From: Sulfurovum sp.
GTDB taxonomy: Bacteria; Campylobacterota; Campylobacteria; Campylobacterales; Sulfurovaceae
Reading direction: 5' to 3'
DNA: 54,884 bases
Assembly: GCA_016744875.1 (NCBI GenBank)
Contig: JADGDL010000010.1
Location: 1 to 54,884 of the forward strand
The notes beneath the pieces were generated by a model. It worked only from the letters and a program-made list of their open reading frames with translations. It made no database searches and was not told the DNA's origin. Shown here piece by piece: positions 17,668 to 26,075 of the stretch (position 1 is its first letter; the number at the start of each line of letters is the position of its first letter). Made by a program: the position numbers and the translations under genes.

Positions 17668-18159
17668 TTGCAAGGTAAAGTTTGGAAATTTGGTGATAAT
17701 ATCGATACAGATCTCATCATCGCAGCAAGATACTTGAATACATCTGATGCACAAGAGTTAGCAAAGTATGTAATGGAAGATGCAGACCCTGCATTTGTTT
17801 CTAAAATGTCTGAAGGTGACATTATCGTTGCAGGTGAAAACTTTGGTTGTGGTTCAAGCCGTGAACATGCTCCTATCGCACTGAAGGCTGCAGGTGTATC
17901 TGCAGTTATAGCACCTACATTTGCACGTATTTTCTATAGAAATGCATTTAATATGGGATTGCCTATTTTTGAACTTGAAGAAGCAGCTGAGATAGAAGAA
18001 GGTGATACAGTAAGAGTAGATATGGATGCAGGAGAGGTTATAAACGTTTCACAAGCAAAAACATATAAATTCTCACCTATTCCGGAGTTTATGCAAGAGT
18101 TGGTAGATGCAGGTGGACTGATAGAGTTTGCAAAAAAAGAGATAAGAGAGAATGCATAA
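17668..18159 (+). CDS. leuD: 3-isopropylmalate dehydratase small subunit
   Basis: The small subunit of isopropylmalate isomerase (leucine synthesis), 163 residues. Visible are VWKFGDNIDTDLIIAARYL at the N-terminus, GENFGCGSSREHAPIALK near residue 56 (the swivel-domain signature) and IAPTFARIFYRNAFNMGLP near 87. It must pair with LeuC, which is not in this window. The start is TTG at 17668 with CTAAGG upstream; no nearby in-frame ATG fits. The stop overlaps the leuB ATG (TAATG). LeuD of this short type is common in Campylobacterota and archaea. Confidence 0.94.
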   Translation: MQGKVWKFGDNIDTDLIIAARYLNTSDAQELAKYVMEDADPAFVSKMSEGDIIVAGENFGCGSSREHAPIALKAAGVSAVIAPTFARIFYRNAFNMGLPIFELEEAAEIEEGDTVRVDMDAGEVINVSQAKTYKFSPIPEFMQELVDAGGLIEFAKKEIRENA

Positions 18160-19229
18160 TGAGTAAAAGTTATAAAATTGGTGTAATTAAAGGTGATGGA
18201 ATTGGTCCTGAGATCATAGATGAAGCGATCAAAGTACTTGATGCGGTTTCAGTACATGAGGGATTTACACTTAAATATGATGAAATGTTACTTGGTGGCT
18301 CTGCAATAGATGAAACGGGTGTACCTCTTCCTGATGCTACTATTCAAGGTGTGAAGAAATGTGATGCAGTACTTTTTGGAGCGATCGGTGGACCTAAATG
18401 GGATACGCTTGAGAGACATTTACGTCCTGAATCAGGTTTACTTGCTATCCGTAAAGAAATGGGAACATTTGCTAACCTGAGACCTGCAATGGTATATGAT
18501 GAACTTGTAAATGCTTCAAGCCTCAAACCAGAAGTGATCAAAGGTGTAGATATTATGGTTGTTCGTGAGCTTACCGGTGGTATTTACTTTGGTCAACCAA
18601 GAGAGTTGCATGCAGATAAAGCATTTAACACGATGATATACACACGTGAAGAAGTAGAACGCATCGCTGTTATCGCATTTGATATTGCTATGAAACGTGA
18701 CAAACGTATCTGTTCTGTAGACAAAGCAAATGTACTTGAAGTAAGTCAATTTTGGAGAGAGACTGTAGAAGAGATAGCAAAAGATTACCCTGAAGTAGAA
18801 CTTTCTCACATGTATGTAGATAACGCTGCGATGCAACTCATTCGTGATCCTAAACAATTCGATGTGATCTTGACAGGTAACATCTTTGGTGATATCTTGT
18901 CAGATGCTGCGTCTATGCTTTCTGGGTCTATCGGTCTTTTACCAAGCGCAAGTACAGGTAAAGGTGTAGGTCTTTATGAGCCTATCCACGGTTCAGCACC
19001 GGACATCGCAGGTCAGGGTATCGCAAACCCACTTGCAACTATTTCATCTGCAAGTATGATGCTTCGTTATGCACTTGGTGAGAATGTTGCAGCAGACAAG
19101 ATAGACAATGCCATTAAAAAAGCATTGAGTGAGGGATACCGTACAGGTGACCTTGGTGATTATGATGCCAAAGAGATCTGTACGTGTACTGAGATGGGTG
19201 ATATTATCGCGGATTATGCATCTAAATAG
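18159..19229 (+). CDS. leuB: 3-isopropylmalate dehydrogenase
   Basis: A cytoplasmic NAD-dependent decarboxylating dehydrogenase of 356 residues, the step after LeuCD in leucine synthesis. Seen are IGVIKGDGIGPEI at the N-terminus, FGAIGGPKWD near 71, LRPESGLLAIRKE with substrate-binding arginines near 90-100, VRELTGGIYFG near 135, the Lys/Asp active-site region (VDKANVLEVS near 187, YVDNAAMQLI near 212), and the NAD-binding GSAPDIAGQGIANP near 280. Start overlaps leuD, so the two are co-translated. Confidence 0.96.
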   Translation: MSKSYKIGVIKGDGIGPEIIDEAIKVLDAVSVHEGFTLKYDEMLLGGSAIDETGVPLPDATIQGVKKCDAVLFGAIGGPKWDTLERHLRPESGLLAIRKEMGTFANLRPAMVYDELVNASSLKPEVIKGVDIMVVRELTGGIYFGQPRELHADKAFNTMIYTREEVERIAVIAFDIAMKRDKRICSVDKANVLEVSQFWRETVEEIAKDYPEVELSHMYVDNAAMQLIRDPKQFDVILTGNIFGDILSDAASMLSGSIGLLPSASTGKGVGLYEPIHGSAPDIAGQGIANPLATISSASMMLRYALGENVAADKIDNAIKKALSEGYRTGDLGDYDAKEICTCTEMGDIIADYASK

Positions 19230-19253
19230 TTGTAATTTCTTTAAGGTTTTTTA

Positions 19254-20090
19254 ATGGAAAAAAAAGCAAGAGTACTTATTGATTGTAAAGATGCCAAGGG
19301 TTTGGTATATAAGATCTCCAAAGTGTTTTATGACAGAGATCTCAATATCGATAATAACCGTGAGTTTGTTGACAAAGAGAATGGAAGATTTTTTATGCGT
19401 ACGGTTGTCTCTGGTCTGTTTGATGTAGATGAATTACTTTTAGCACTTAAAGAAGTAGCACCTGTTGATGCCCATATCAGGGTTATAGTACCTAAAGACA
19501 AGAAGATCGTTCTCTTAGCAACCAAAGAGTCTCATGCTTTAGGTGATATACTCATCCGTCATGCAGATGGTGAGTTGGGTGCGACTATAGAGTGTGTCAT
19601 CGCAAACCATGATACGCTTGAAGAGCTTGTACAAAGATTTGATATTCCTTTCTTTCATGTTCCAGCAGAAAAAATGAGTAGAGAAGAGCATGAGTCTCAT
19701 GTAATGAAAGTTGTAGATGAGTTTGAATTTGACAACATCGTACTTGCTAAATATATGCGTATATTAACACCAACGTTTGTGAAAGCATATCCTGAACAGA
19801 TCATTAACATACATCACTCATTCTTACCGGCATTTATAGGCGCAAATCCTTATAAACAAGCTTTTGAAAGAGGAGTAAAGATCATCGGTGCTACAGCACA
19901 TTATGTAACCGATGATCTTGATGAAGGTCCGATCATCGCGCAAGATGTCATACCGGTAAATCACCGTCTGAGCTGGAAAGATATGCAAAGAGCAGGGCGT
20001 GATGGAGAGAAGATAGTACTTTCCCGCGCACTGGCACTAGTTTTAAATGATAGAGTTTTCGTTAATGGAAACAAAACAGTGATATTTTAA
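19254..20090 (+). CDS. purU: Formyltetrahydrofolate deformylase
   Basis: Hydrolyses 10-formyl-THF to formate and THF, balancing one-carbon units and feeding formate-dependent purine synthesis. 278 residues: an ACT domain (about 1-80, ARVLIDCKDAKGLVYKISKVFYDRDLNI) followed by the formyl-transferase fold (85-278), with the catalytic Asn-His-Asp set represented by NIHHSFLPAFIGANPY near 182 and VTDDLDEGPII near 220. AAGG occurs near the start. It lies 25 bases after leuB and five bases before trmL. Confidence 0.94.
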   Translation: MEKKARVLIDCKDAKGLVYKISKVFYDRDLNIDNNREFVDKENGRFFMRTVVSGLFDVDELLLALKEVAPVDAHIRVIVPKDKKIVLLATKESHALGDILIRHADGELGATIECVIANHDTLEELVQRFDIPFFHVPAEKMSREEHESHVMKVVDEFEFDNIVLAKYMRILTPTFVKAYPEQIINIHHSFLPAFIGANPYKQAFERGVKIIGATAHYVTDDLDEGPIIAQDVIPVNHRLSWKDMQRAGRDGEKIVLSRALALVLNDRVFVNGNKTVIF

Positions 20091-20094
20091 TAGT

Positions 20095-20589
20095 ATGTTC
20101 AATATAGTATTAGTAGAACCCCAGATTCCTCAAAATACAGGTACCATAGGAAGACTTTGTGTCAATTTAGGTGCTACACTGCACCTTATAAAACCTCTTG
20201 GTTTTGACATCGATGATAAAGCGGTAAAACGTGCAGGTCTTGATTACTGGAAACATTTAGACTTGGTTGTTTGGGAGAGTTTTGATGCGTATCTAGCTGA
20301 GAACCCTATAAAAGATAATTCTTATATGGGTACAACTAAAACAGATAATCTTTATTTTGATGCATCTTTTAAAAAAGGTGATCATATCCTTTTTGGTTCT
20401 GAAACCAGAGGGATCAATGAAAAAGTGTTACTTGATAATCCAGAGCAGTGTATCACCATTCCTATGGGTGGAAAAGGCAGAAGCTTAAATCTGGGTGTAT
20501 CTGTTGGAATTGTTCTTTATGATGCATTACGCCAAAACTATGAAGGTTTTGAAAAGATCACTATCGAAAATAGTTTGGAGAAGATCTAA
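20095..20589 (+). CDS. trmL: tRNA (cytidine/uridine-34-2'-O)-methyltransferase TrmL
   Basis: A SPOUT (trefoil-knot) methyltransferase of 164 residues that methylates the wobble ribose in tRNA-Leu. Marks are FNIVLVEPQIPQNTGTIGRLC at the N-terminus, LIKPLGF near 32, LLFGSETRGI-like text (ILFGSETRG) near 100 and IPMGGKGRSLNLGVSVGIVLYDALRQ near 122, the knot that binds SAM. Family length is normal. The stop overlaps the ATG of the next small gene (TAATG). Confidence 0.93.
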   Translation: MFNIVLVEPQIPQNTGTIGRLCVNLGATLHLIKPLGFDIDDKAVKRAGLDYWKHLDLVVWESFDAYLAENPIKDNSYMGTTKTDNLYFDASFKKGDHILFGSETRGINEKVLLDNPEQCITIPMGGKGRSLNLGVSVGIVLYDALRQNYEGFEKITIENSLEKI

Positions 20590-20741
20590 TGTCATTTGGA
20601 GATATACTTTACATCATCGCTATGTTTTTGTTTGCTTTTATTACTTTTGGCATTGTAAAAAACTATTATAAAAGTAAATTTGATGATGATGGTCATCGCA
20701 TTGATATGCAAGATGATGATAAGGGTGAAAAATCAGATTAA
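20589..20741 (+). CDS. 50-residue single-pass membrane protein
   Basis: A short gene whose ATG overlaps the trmL stop, which argues that it is real. The product starts MSFGDILYIIAMFLFAFITF: a single N-terminal membrane helix, then a basic patch (KNYYKSK) and a strongly acidic, Asp-rich tail (FDDDGHRIDMQDDDKGEKSD). I do not recognise a family. The layout (one helix, charged cytoplasmic tail) is typical for small membrane-protein regulators, but no function can be stated. Confidence 0.6.
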   Translation: MSFGDILYIIAMFLFAFITFGIVKNYYKSKFDDDGHRIDMQDDDKGEKSD

Positions 20742-20752
20742 GATTTTGACAC

Positions 20753-21094
20753 TTACAGTTGTTCACCACCACATTCGCTAATTCTTTTACCAAATATGAC
20801 GGGAAACCCTGCCATATGTACAGCACTTATCTCATCTTCTTTCCCGCTGGTCAATTGAATAACAGTTTCTTTTTCCCATCCCACCAATTTATCCCATATA
20901 CAACTACATAGTTCATCTATCTCTTCTTCTGATGGATTTGCATCATAGTCAAGAGTAAAATGTGGTATTGCAGTATTTTTGCATTTAACAGTGACCAATG
21001 GATGGGTTGATGAATTGGTATGTTTTTTTTCTGTACTGGTAAAAGTAAAAACGATGACTATGAGTAGCGTAACAAATGCAAAATATTTTTTCAA
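20753..21094 (-). CDS. Small exported protein with CxC motif, unknown
   Basis: A 113-residue protein. I choose a TTG start at 21094, because ACAAGG lies eight to nine bases upstream and the product then begins with a clean signal/anchor (LKKYFAFVTLLIVIVFTFTS). A longer reading frame exists upstream, but it is Phe/Tyr-rich low-complexity text with no ribosome-binding site. The mature part carries C38, a CSC pair (EIDELCSCIWDKLVGW near 58-73), and C108 close to the end. The paired cysteines could bind metal or form a disulfide. Not recognised. It converges on the 50-residue membrane protein, with only 11 bases between their stops. Confidence 0.6.
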   Translation of the reverse strand: MKKYFAFVTLLIVIVFTFTSTEKKHTNSSTHPLVTVKCKNTAIPHFTLDYDANPSEEEIDELCSCIWDKLVGWEKETVIQLTSGKEDEISAVHMAGFPVIFGKRISECGGEQL

Positions 21095-21283
21095 AGTGAG
21101 CCTTGTGTAAATGATGATGTATCGTAGCAAATGTTCCTTTAAATTATATTTTAGATACATATGTAGTCTACTGTGATGTACTGTATCAAAACTATGAAGG
21201 TTTAAAAAATAGAGATGGACTTGCATACAATAAACATTAAAGTAAATAAAGGATATGGTGAACGTGAAAAAGAAGGACGATAT

Positions 21284-23017
21284 ATGAAAGAAATAAAACA
21301 AAGCTCTCGGGCTGTAGAAACGCTCAATGACCTCGCAGAGTTAGCCGATTATTCGCTAATGGACACGCTCAACTGCGATCCTGATGCGAAAGAAAATGGT
21401 ATCGATCACTTTCCACGACAAGTCTTCACCGGACATTATGTCCCTGTGAATCCTACGCCAATCAAAGATCCACAGTACATTGCGCACAGTAAGAACTTTT
21501 TTAGCGAACTTGGCTTTGCCGATAGCTTGGCAGAATCAGCTGACTTCGTTAGCATGTTCTCTGGTGATACCTCGAACATACCTGAACCTTTACGGAAAAA
21601 TGGTTGGGCAACTGGCTATGCACTTTCTATCTATGGAACCGAATACTACCAGCAGTGTCCCTTCAATACTGGCAATGGGTACGGTGATGGCCGTGCAATT
21701 TCCATCTTTGAAGGCGTGATTAACGGTCAGCGCTGGGAAATGCAGCTTAAAGGTGCTGGTCAGACACCATATTGCCGCGGTGCCGATGGTCGTGCAGTCT
21801 TACGTTCAAGTGTGCGAGAGTTTTTAGCACAGGAACATATGCATGCCCTTGGCGTGCCAACATCGCGCTCTTTGAGTTTGTTCACTTCGCAAACTGAGAA
21901 GGTGAAGCGGCCATGGTTTACGCAAGGATCGTACTCAAAGGATCCCGAAGTTATGATCGATGAGGCAGTCGCTATATCTACGAGGGTTGCACCTTCATTT
22001 CTTCGAGTTGGTCAACTCGAACTTTTCGGTCGTCGTGCCCGTAAAAAGGAGCATCCAAAAGCGATGGAGGAACTTGAGAAGATTGTGTTACACTTAATTG
22101 ATCGTGAGTATAGTGATGTTATTGACAATAATTTAACTACCGCAGAGAAAGTGGTGTTACTTGCAAACGAGTTCTGTAGTCGTCTCACATCACTTGTGGC
22201 AAATTGGATCCGTGTTGGCTACTGTCAAGGAAACTTCAATAGTGACAACTGTGCTGCAGGAGGCTTCACAATTGATTATGGTCCATTTGGTTTTTGTGAG
22301 TTGTTTGACCCGAAATATCAGCCATGGACAGGTGGTGGAGTTCACTTCTCATTTTTAAATCAGCCAAAAGCAGCCCAACGCAATTTTAATTCATTTTGCA
22401 TGGCCTTAGAGCCCTTACTTCAGTCTGACCAGAACGCTCTAACACAGCTAGATGATATTAAAAATGGCTTTTCTAAAGTAATGCAAGAGCAGATGGAAAA
22501 GATGTGGGCATCTAAGCTAGGTCTTGCTACTTTTGATACCGTACTCTTCAATGAACTTGTAATGCTTATGATACAAACTTCAGTCGATTATACGATCTTC
22601 TTTCGCGAACTTTCCATGATACCTGAGGAGATCAGTCCACTCGTAGAAAGCTTTTACAATGACTCGTTCTATAATGAAAAAATCCTGAAAAGCTGGTCAG
22701 AGTGGCTGGAAAAATGGAAATCACTGATTCATCATTCTAACCCAATCGACATCAATGCAGCTTCACCCGAGTCTCGTGAGAAGCTTTCTCAACAAATGAA
22801 ACGTGTTAACCCAAAATACACTTTACGAGAGTGGTTCCTTGTACCAGCATATAAACAAGCTACGGATGGAGACTATACGCTTATTAGGGAGTTGCAAGAA
22901 GTTATGACAAAGCCATACGATGAGCAGTCTAAAGAGATGGAGGAGAAATACTATAGGGAAAAGCCCTCTGAACTCTTTGATATCGCTGGAATATCACATG
23001 TCAGCTGTTCATCGTGA
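21284..23017 (+). CDS. selO: SelO/YdiU-family protein adenylyltransferase (pseudokinase fold)
   Basis: SelO transfers AMP from ATP to Ser/Thr/Tyr of target proteins and is linked to redox response. 577 residues from the ATG at 21284, chosen for GAAGGACG just upstream; an in-frame ATG at 21215 would add 23 low-quality residues. Visible are the nucleotide-binding LKGAGQTPYCRGADGRAVLRSS (about 160-180, Lys first), GVPTSRSL, and the active-site block GYCQGNFNSDN...TIDYGPFGFCELFDP. This block differs from the HGVxNTDN form of E. coli. The protein ends in CSS, where vertebrate SelO has Sec-Ser-Ser. Codon use is unlike the neighbours: almost all Arg codons are CGN including CGC and CGG, with no AGA that I could find, suggesting transfer. 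Confidence 0.9.
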   Translation: MKEIKQSSRAVETLNDLAELADYSLMDTLNCDPDAKENGIDHFPRQVFTGHYVPVNPTPIKDPQYIAHSKNFFSELGFADSLAESADFVSMFSGDTSNIPEPLRKNGWATGYALSIYGTEYYQQCPFNTGNGYGDGRAISIFEGVINGQRWEMQLKGAGQTPYCRGADGRAVLRSSVREFLAQEHMHALGVPTSRSLSLFTSQTEKVKRPWFTQGSYSKDPEVMIDEAVAISTRVAPSFLRVGQLELFGRRARKKEHPKAMEELEKIVLHLIDREYSDVIDNNLTTAEKVVLLANEFCSRLTSLVANWIRVGYCQGNFNSDNCAAGGFTIDYGPFGFCELFDPKYQPWTGGGVHFSFLNQPKAAQRNFNSFCMALEPLLQSDQNALTQLDDIKNGFSKVMQEQMEKMWASKLGLATFDTVLFNELVMLMIQTSVDYTIFFRELSMIPEEISPLVESFYNDSFYNEKILKSWSEWLEKWKSLIHHSNPIDINAASPESREKLSQQMKRVNPKYTLREWFLVPAYKQATDGDYTLIRELQEVMTKPYDEQSKEMEEKYYREKPSELFDIAGISHVSCSS

Positions 23018-23037
23018 TATGCATCTGAGCTATATTC

Positions 23038-23053
23038 TCCCCATTATTGGGGA
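23038..23053 (+). terminator. Hairpin after selO
   Basis: TCCCCA, loop TTAT, TGGGGA: a 6-bp stem 20 bases after the selO stop and just before the stop of the convergent gene at 23057. A weak T/A-rich tail follows. It could serve both genes. Confidence 0.45.
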
Positions 23054-23056
23054 AAG

Positions 23057-23512
23057 TTAAAATTCTATTTGCACTTCTTTTGATTTTTGAATATAGAGAA
23101 AAATATTTGTAAAAGCATACTGATCCATCTCTTCTATACCATCTTCTTCATATTCTAATAAATAGTCTAACCCCTCTAACTCAATATTTTCAACTTTTTT
23201 TAAGTAAATACTGTAGAGTAACAGATCAGCCAGATCACTCACTGGAAGTATTTTCCTAAAATCTTTATCGAATTCACGTATGTATTTAAATATTATCCCT
23301 TCATTTGACATAAGTAGTATCCAAAGTATGATGTTATCTATCTTTTGGGGTGCCTTGACCAGCTTTAAAAAGCTATTATATATCTCTTTATTTTGAGAGA
23401 TTTCATCAAGCTGTTCATTGGCTTGTGTTACTAAAGTGTTGATTCTTTCTTCAGTAAGTTTCTCATTTTTATAACCATTTAGTACTGACTCTGCAACTTG
23501 AAGTGTATTCAT
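23057..23512 (-). CDS. Hypothetical cytoplasmic protein, 151 residues
   Basis: No family recognised. The protein is mostly helical, has no signal peptide or membrane helix, is acidic (LEYEEDGIEEMDQY near the end), and contains leucine/isoleucine-rich amphipathic stretches such as KIDNIILWILLMS near residue 56. A purine-rich AAAGAGAAATA precedes its ATG. It is convergent with selO and divergent from glyS. Codon use resembles the general genome, not selO. Confidence 0.6.
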   Translation of the reverse strand: MNTLQVAESVLNGYKNEKLTEERINTLVTQANEQLDEISQNKEIYNSFLKLVKAPQKIDNIILWILLMSNEGIIFKYIREFDKDFRKILPVSDLADLLLYSIYLKKVENIELEGLDYLLEYEEDGIEEMDQYAFTNIFLYIQKSKEVQIEF

Positions 23513-23694
23513 TATTTCTCTTTTTTATTTTAATATGTAATTATTGCAAGATATTCTAAAATTTCTATTAAGAACTTAGGAGTCAGGTGTTAATAAAACT
23601 CTGAATACTAATCCTTTAGATATGTTTTAACCTCACTATTAACGAACATTTAGATAAAATAATGTCTATTATTGATTTGCATAGGAAACACTAC

Positions 23695-25743
23695 ATGACA
23701 CAAGCATTACTCATCGAGATCGGTGTAGAAGAACTACCCGCTATACCACTACTGAAAATCGTATCTAACATTGAAAAATCTTGGGCTAAACTACTTGAAG
23801 AATATCAACTTTCTTGTGAGTTTGAATTTATCTATACTCCTAGAAGACTAGTGTTGAAACATACTGCAATGCCAGTAAAACAAGAAGATGCTATAGTAGA
23901 GTTTTTTGGCCCTCCAATGGTGGCAGCGCTAAAAGATGGTGAACCAACTAAAGCAGCGGAAGGGTTTGCACGTAAATGTGGTGTAGCTTTTGATGCACTT
24001 GGACGTGGTGAGAAAAACGGTAAAGAAGTACTATACTTTAAAAAAGAAGAAAAAGGAAGTCAGAGTGCTTCACTGTTTCAAGAGATGTTGGAAAAGTGGT
24101 TAAACTCTATGGCATTTGGAAAAATGATGCGTTGGGGAAGTAGAACAGATGAGTTCATCAGACCTCTCAGATGGCTTCAAGTACGTATGGATGATACTCC
24201 GGTTGAAGTTGAGCTTTTTGGCGTAAAATCAGATACAAAAACCTATGTACATCGCATGGTTAACTATGATGCAGTAGAAGTGCCAAACATTGATGCGTAT
24301 GAAACAATACTCAAAGAGGGTGCAGTGACACTTTATCCAGAACAAAGAGAAGCAAAAATTATTGAAGAGTTTGATGCTTTGGAAGCAGAACATAACATCA
24401 TTATCGAAAGAGACAATGCTTTATTAGCTGAGGTTGTTGCCATTACTGAAAACCCTAAAGCTCTGGTAGGTACTTTTGATGAACTCTTTTTAGAACTTCC
24501 GCCTGAAGTGATCATCACTTCAATGAAAGAACACCAGCGGTACTTTCCAGTATTTGAAAATGGGAAAATAGCCAATAAATTTGTTGTGGTCTCTAATGCC
24601 TATACAGATGACTACACAAAAGTAATAGCAGGAAACGAACGTGTACTTAAACCTCGTCTTGCAGATGGACTTTTCTTTTACAAAAATGACTTAAAAAATG
24701 GTCTTAGCACAGATGGACTTGAAAAAGTACAGTTTATAGATGGACTTGGCACACTCTCAGACAAGATAGTAAGAGAAAAGAATATTGCTGTACGTTTGCT
24801 TGGTCTTTACATGGAACAAGTGGAAGCGCAGAGTGGTAAAAATAATGCTGAACTTGAAAAAGACATGGATAAAGCAGTAAACCTTGCTAAAGCAGATCTT
24901 ATGAGCGAGATGGTTTATGAGTTTACAGAACTTCAAGGGCTTATGGGATACTACTACGCTAAAGCACTTGGAGAAGATGAGATCGTCTATATGGCCATCA
25001 AAGAACAGTATATGCCAGTAGGTGAGGGTGCAGACCTTCCAACATCGATCTTTTCATCTATCGTTGCTATGTCTGCAAAACTAGATACACTTCTTGGACT
25101 TTTCTCTGTAGGGAAAATACCAACTGGTTCTAAAGATCCTTTTGCCCTAAGACGTGCTGTCAATGGGATAGTTAGGATCGTTACTGAGTATGATCTGGCA
25201 TTTAATATAGATGACATCATCTCACTTCTAAAAGGTTCATACGATGCTTTCGATACGAACCTTCTTTCTGACTTCATTATAGAACGTATCAACAAGTCAC
25301 TTGACGCAAACCCGTCTGTTATTGCTGCAGTACTTGCTTCAGGGGAGAGAGACATCAATGAGATCGCGAAAAAAGTAGCAGCACTGAATGAGATCGTTTC
25401 ATCTGACACATTCAAAGAGCAGTTCTCAACATTTAAACGTGTAGCAAATATCTCTAAAGATGTAGACTTAAACACAGATTTAAACATAGATCTCACGCTC
25501 TTCAAAGAAAATGCAGAAGTTACACTTTACAATGCTTATGAGAAAGTCATCAATCAAAGTTATACTGACTACAAGGAAGAGTTTGAAGCACTATTTGGCT
25601 TGAAGCGTGAGCTTGATAGCTACTTTGATGATGTAATGGTAAATGCAGAAGACGAAACATTAAAAATAAATAGACTTAATACTATTGGATCTATCTATAA
25701 AACGTTTAGAGATATTGCGGATATTAAAGAAATCACTGTTTAA
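23695..25743 (+). CDS. glyS: Glycyl-tRNA synthetase beta subunit
   Basis: The beta subunit of the alpha2-beta2 bacterial glycyl-tRNA synthetase, which binds tRNA-Gly and is required with GlyQ (not in this window). 682 residues: LLIEIGVEELPAIPL at the N-terminus, FGPPMVAAL and PTKAAEGFARKCG near 70-95, MRWG near 140, HQRYFPVF near 276, RVLKPRLADGLFFYKND near 315, and PTGSKDPFALRRAVNGIVRI near 478. The start at 23695 is chosen because AGGAAA lies just upstream and family members begin with this segment; an upstream in-frame ATG (23662) adds 11 atypical residues. A possible -10 box (TAAAAT, 23655-23660) would lie downstream of that earlier start's upstream region and supports the later start. 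Confidence 0.96.
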   Translation: MTQALLIEIGVEELPAIPLLKIVSNIEKSWAKLLEEYQLSCEFEFIYTPRRLVLKHTAMPVKQEDAIVEFFGPPMVAALKDGEPTKAAEGFARKCGVAFDALGRGEKNGKEVLYFKKEEKGSQSASLFQEMLEKWLNSMAFGKMMRWGSRTDEFIRPLRWLQVRMDDTPVEVELFGVKSDTKTYVHRMVNYDAVEVPNIDAYETILKEGAVTLYPEQREAKIIEEFDALEAEHNIIIERDNALLAEVVAITENPKALVGTFDELFLELPPEVIITSMKEHQRYFPVFENGKIANKFVVVSNAYTDDYTKVIAGNERVLKPRLADGLFFYKNDLKNGLSTDGLEKVQFIDGLGTLSDKIVREKNIAVRLLGLYMEQVEAQSGKNNAELEKDMDKAVNLAKADLMSEMVYEFTELQGLMGYYYAKALGEDEIVYMAIKEQYMPVGEGADLPTSIFSSIVAMSAKLDTLLGLFSVGKIPTGSKDPFALRRAVNGIVRIVTEYDLAFNIDDIISLLKGSYDAFDTNLLSDFIIERINKSLDANPSVIAAVLASGERDINEIAKKVAALNEIVSSDTFKEQFSTFKRVANISKDVDLNTDLNIDLTLFKENAEVTLYNAYEKVINQSYTDYKEEFEALFGLKRELDSYFDDVMVNAEDETLKINRLNTIGSIYKTFRDIADIKEITV

Positions 25744-25769
25744 AATCAAATATTCTTTACTGATTATAT

Positions 25770-25803
25770 CTACAAGTGCTTGTTTTTTATTTAGCGCTTG
25801 TAG
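25770..25803. terminator. Hairpin downstream of glyS
   Basis: CTACAAGTGCT, a 12-base T-rich loop, AGCGCTTGTAG: an 11-bp stem with one G-T wobble, 27 bases after the glyS stop. There is no T-run after the stem, so it may stabilise the mRNA 3' end or act as a factor-assisted terminator. Confidence 0.5.
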
Positions 25804-25948
25804 TAACAATTAAGAGCCTAATAATTTTATATCTAATACACCAGTAACATGACAGACAGTAATTTATTCGGAAAAATACCTTTAGTCCTGAAATTACAAA
25901 ACTTTTCATCTTATTCATATTTTAACTTAGTATATTGACACACTTATA

Positions 25949-25977
25949 TTATGTGTATATGGGGAATATACACATAA
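25949..25977. promoter_or_regulatory. Perfect 12-bp inverted repeat upstream of the RND operon
   Basis: TTATGTGTATAT, loop GGGGA, ATATACACATAA, about 100 bases upstream of the RND start and about 70 bases upstream of its likely -10 box. The exact dyad and short centre suit either a dimeric regulator's operator or an RNA hairpin. The regulator is unknown. Confidence 0.5.
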
Positions 25978-26046
25978 GCACTGGACATTCAACTCAATTA
26001 AATACGATGAAATATGACAAAATTCACAAATGGTACATATGAAAAA

Positions 26047-26054
26047 GATAATAT
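26047..26054 (+). promoter_or_regulatory. Probable -10 box of the RND operon
   Basis: GATAATAT at 26047-26054, 22 bases before the RND ATG. The same GATAATAT string occurs upstream of nadK (48933) and rlpA (53040), so it is a recurrent -10 form in this genome. Confidence 0.45.
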
Positions 26055-26075
26055 TGCACAATAAAAGGGATAAAC

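Larger units (their letters stand above)
25744..26075. other. 332-base intergenic region with two inverted repeats
   Basis: The only gene-free stretch longer than 300 bases. It holds a probable glyS-end hairpin (25770-25803), a perfect 12-bp palindromic repeat (25949-25977) and a -10-like GATAATAT near 26047 upstream of the RND operon. No reading frame with a ribosome-binding site or coding character was found. The rest is AT-rich and without repeats that I can see. Confidence 0.7.

Noticed and set aside
21095..21301. N-terminal extension of the small exported protein (Phe/Tyr-rich)
   Set aside because: It overlaps the divergent selO start region, has no ribosome-binding site, and would hide a good signal peptide; the TTG at 21094 is preferred.
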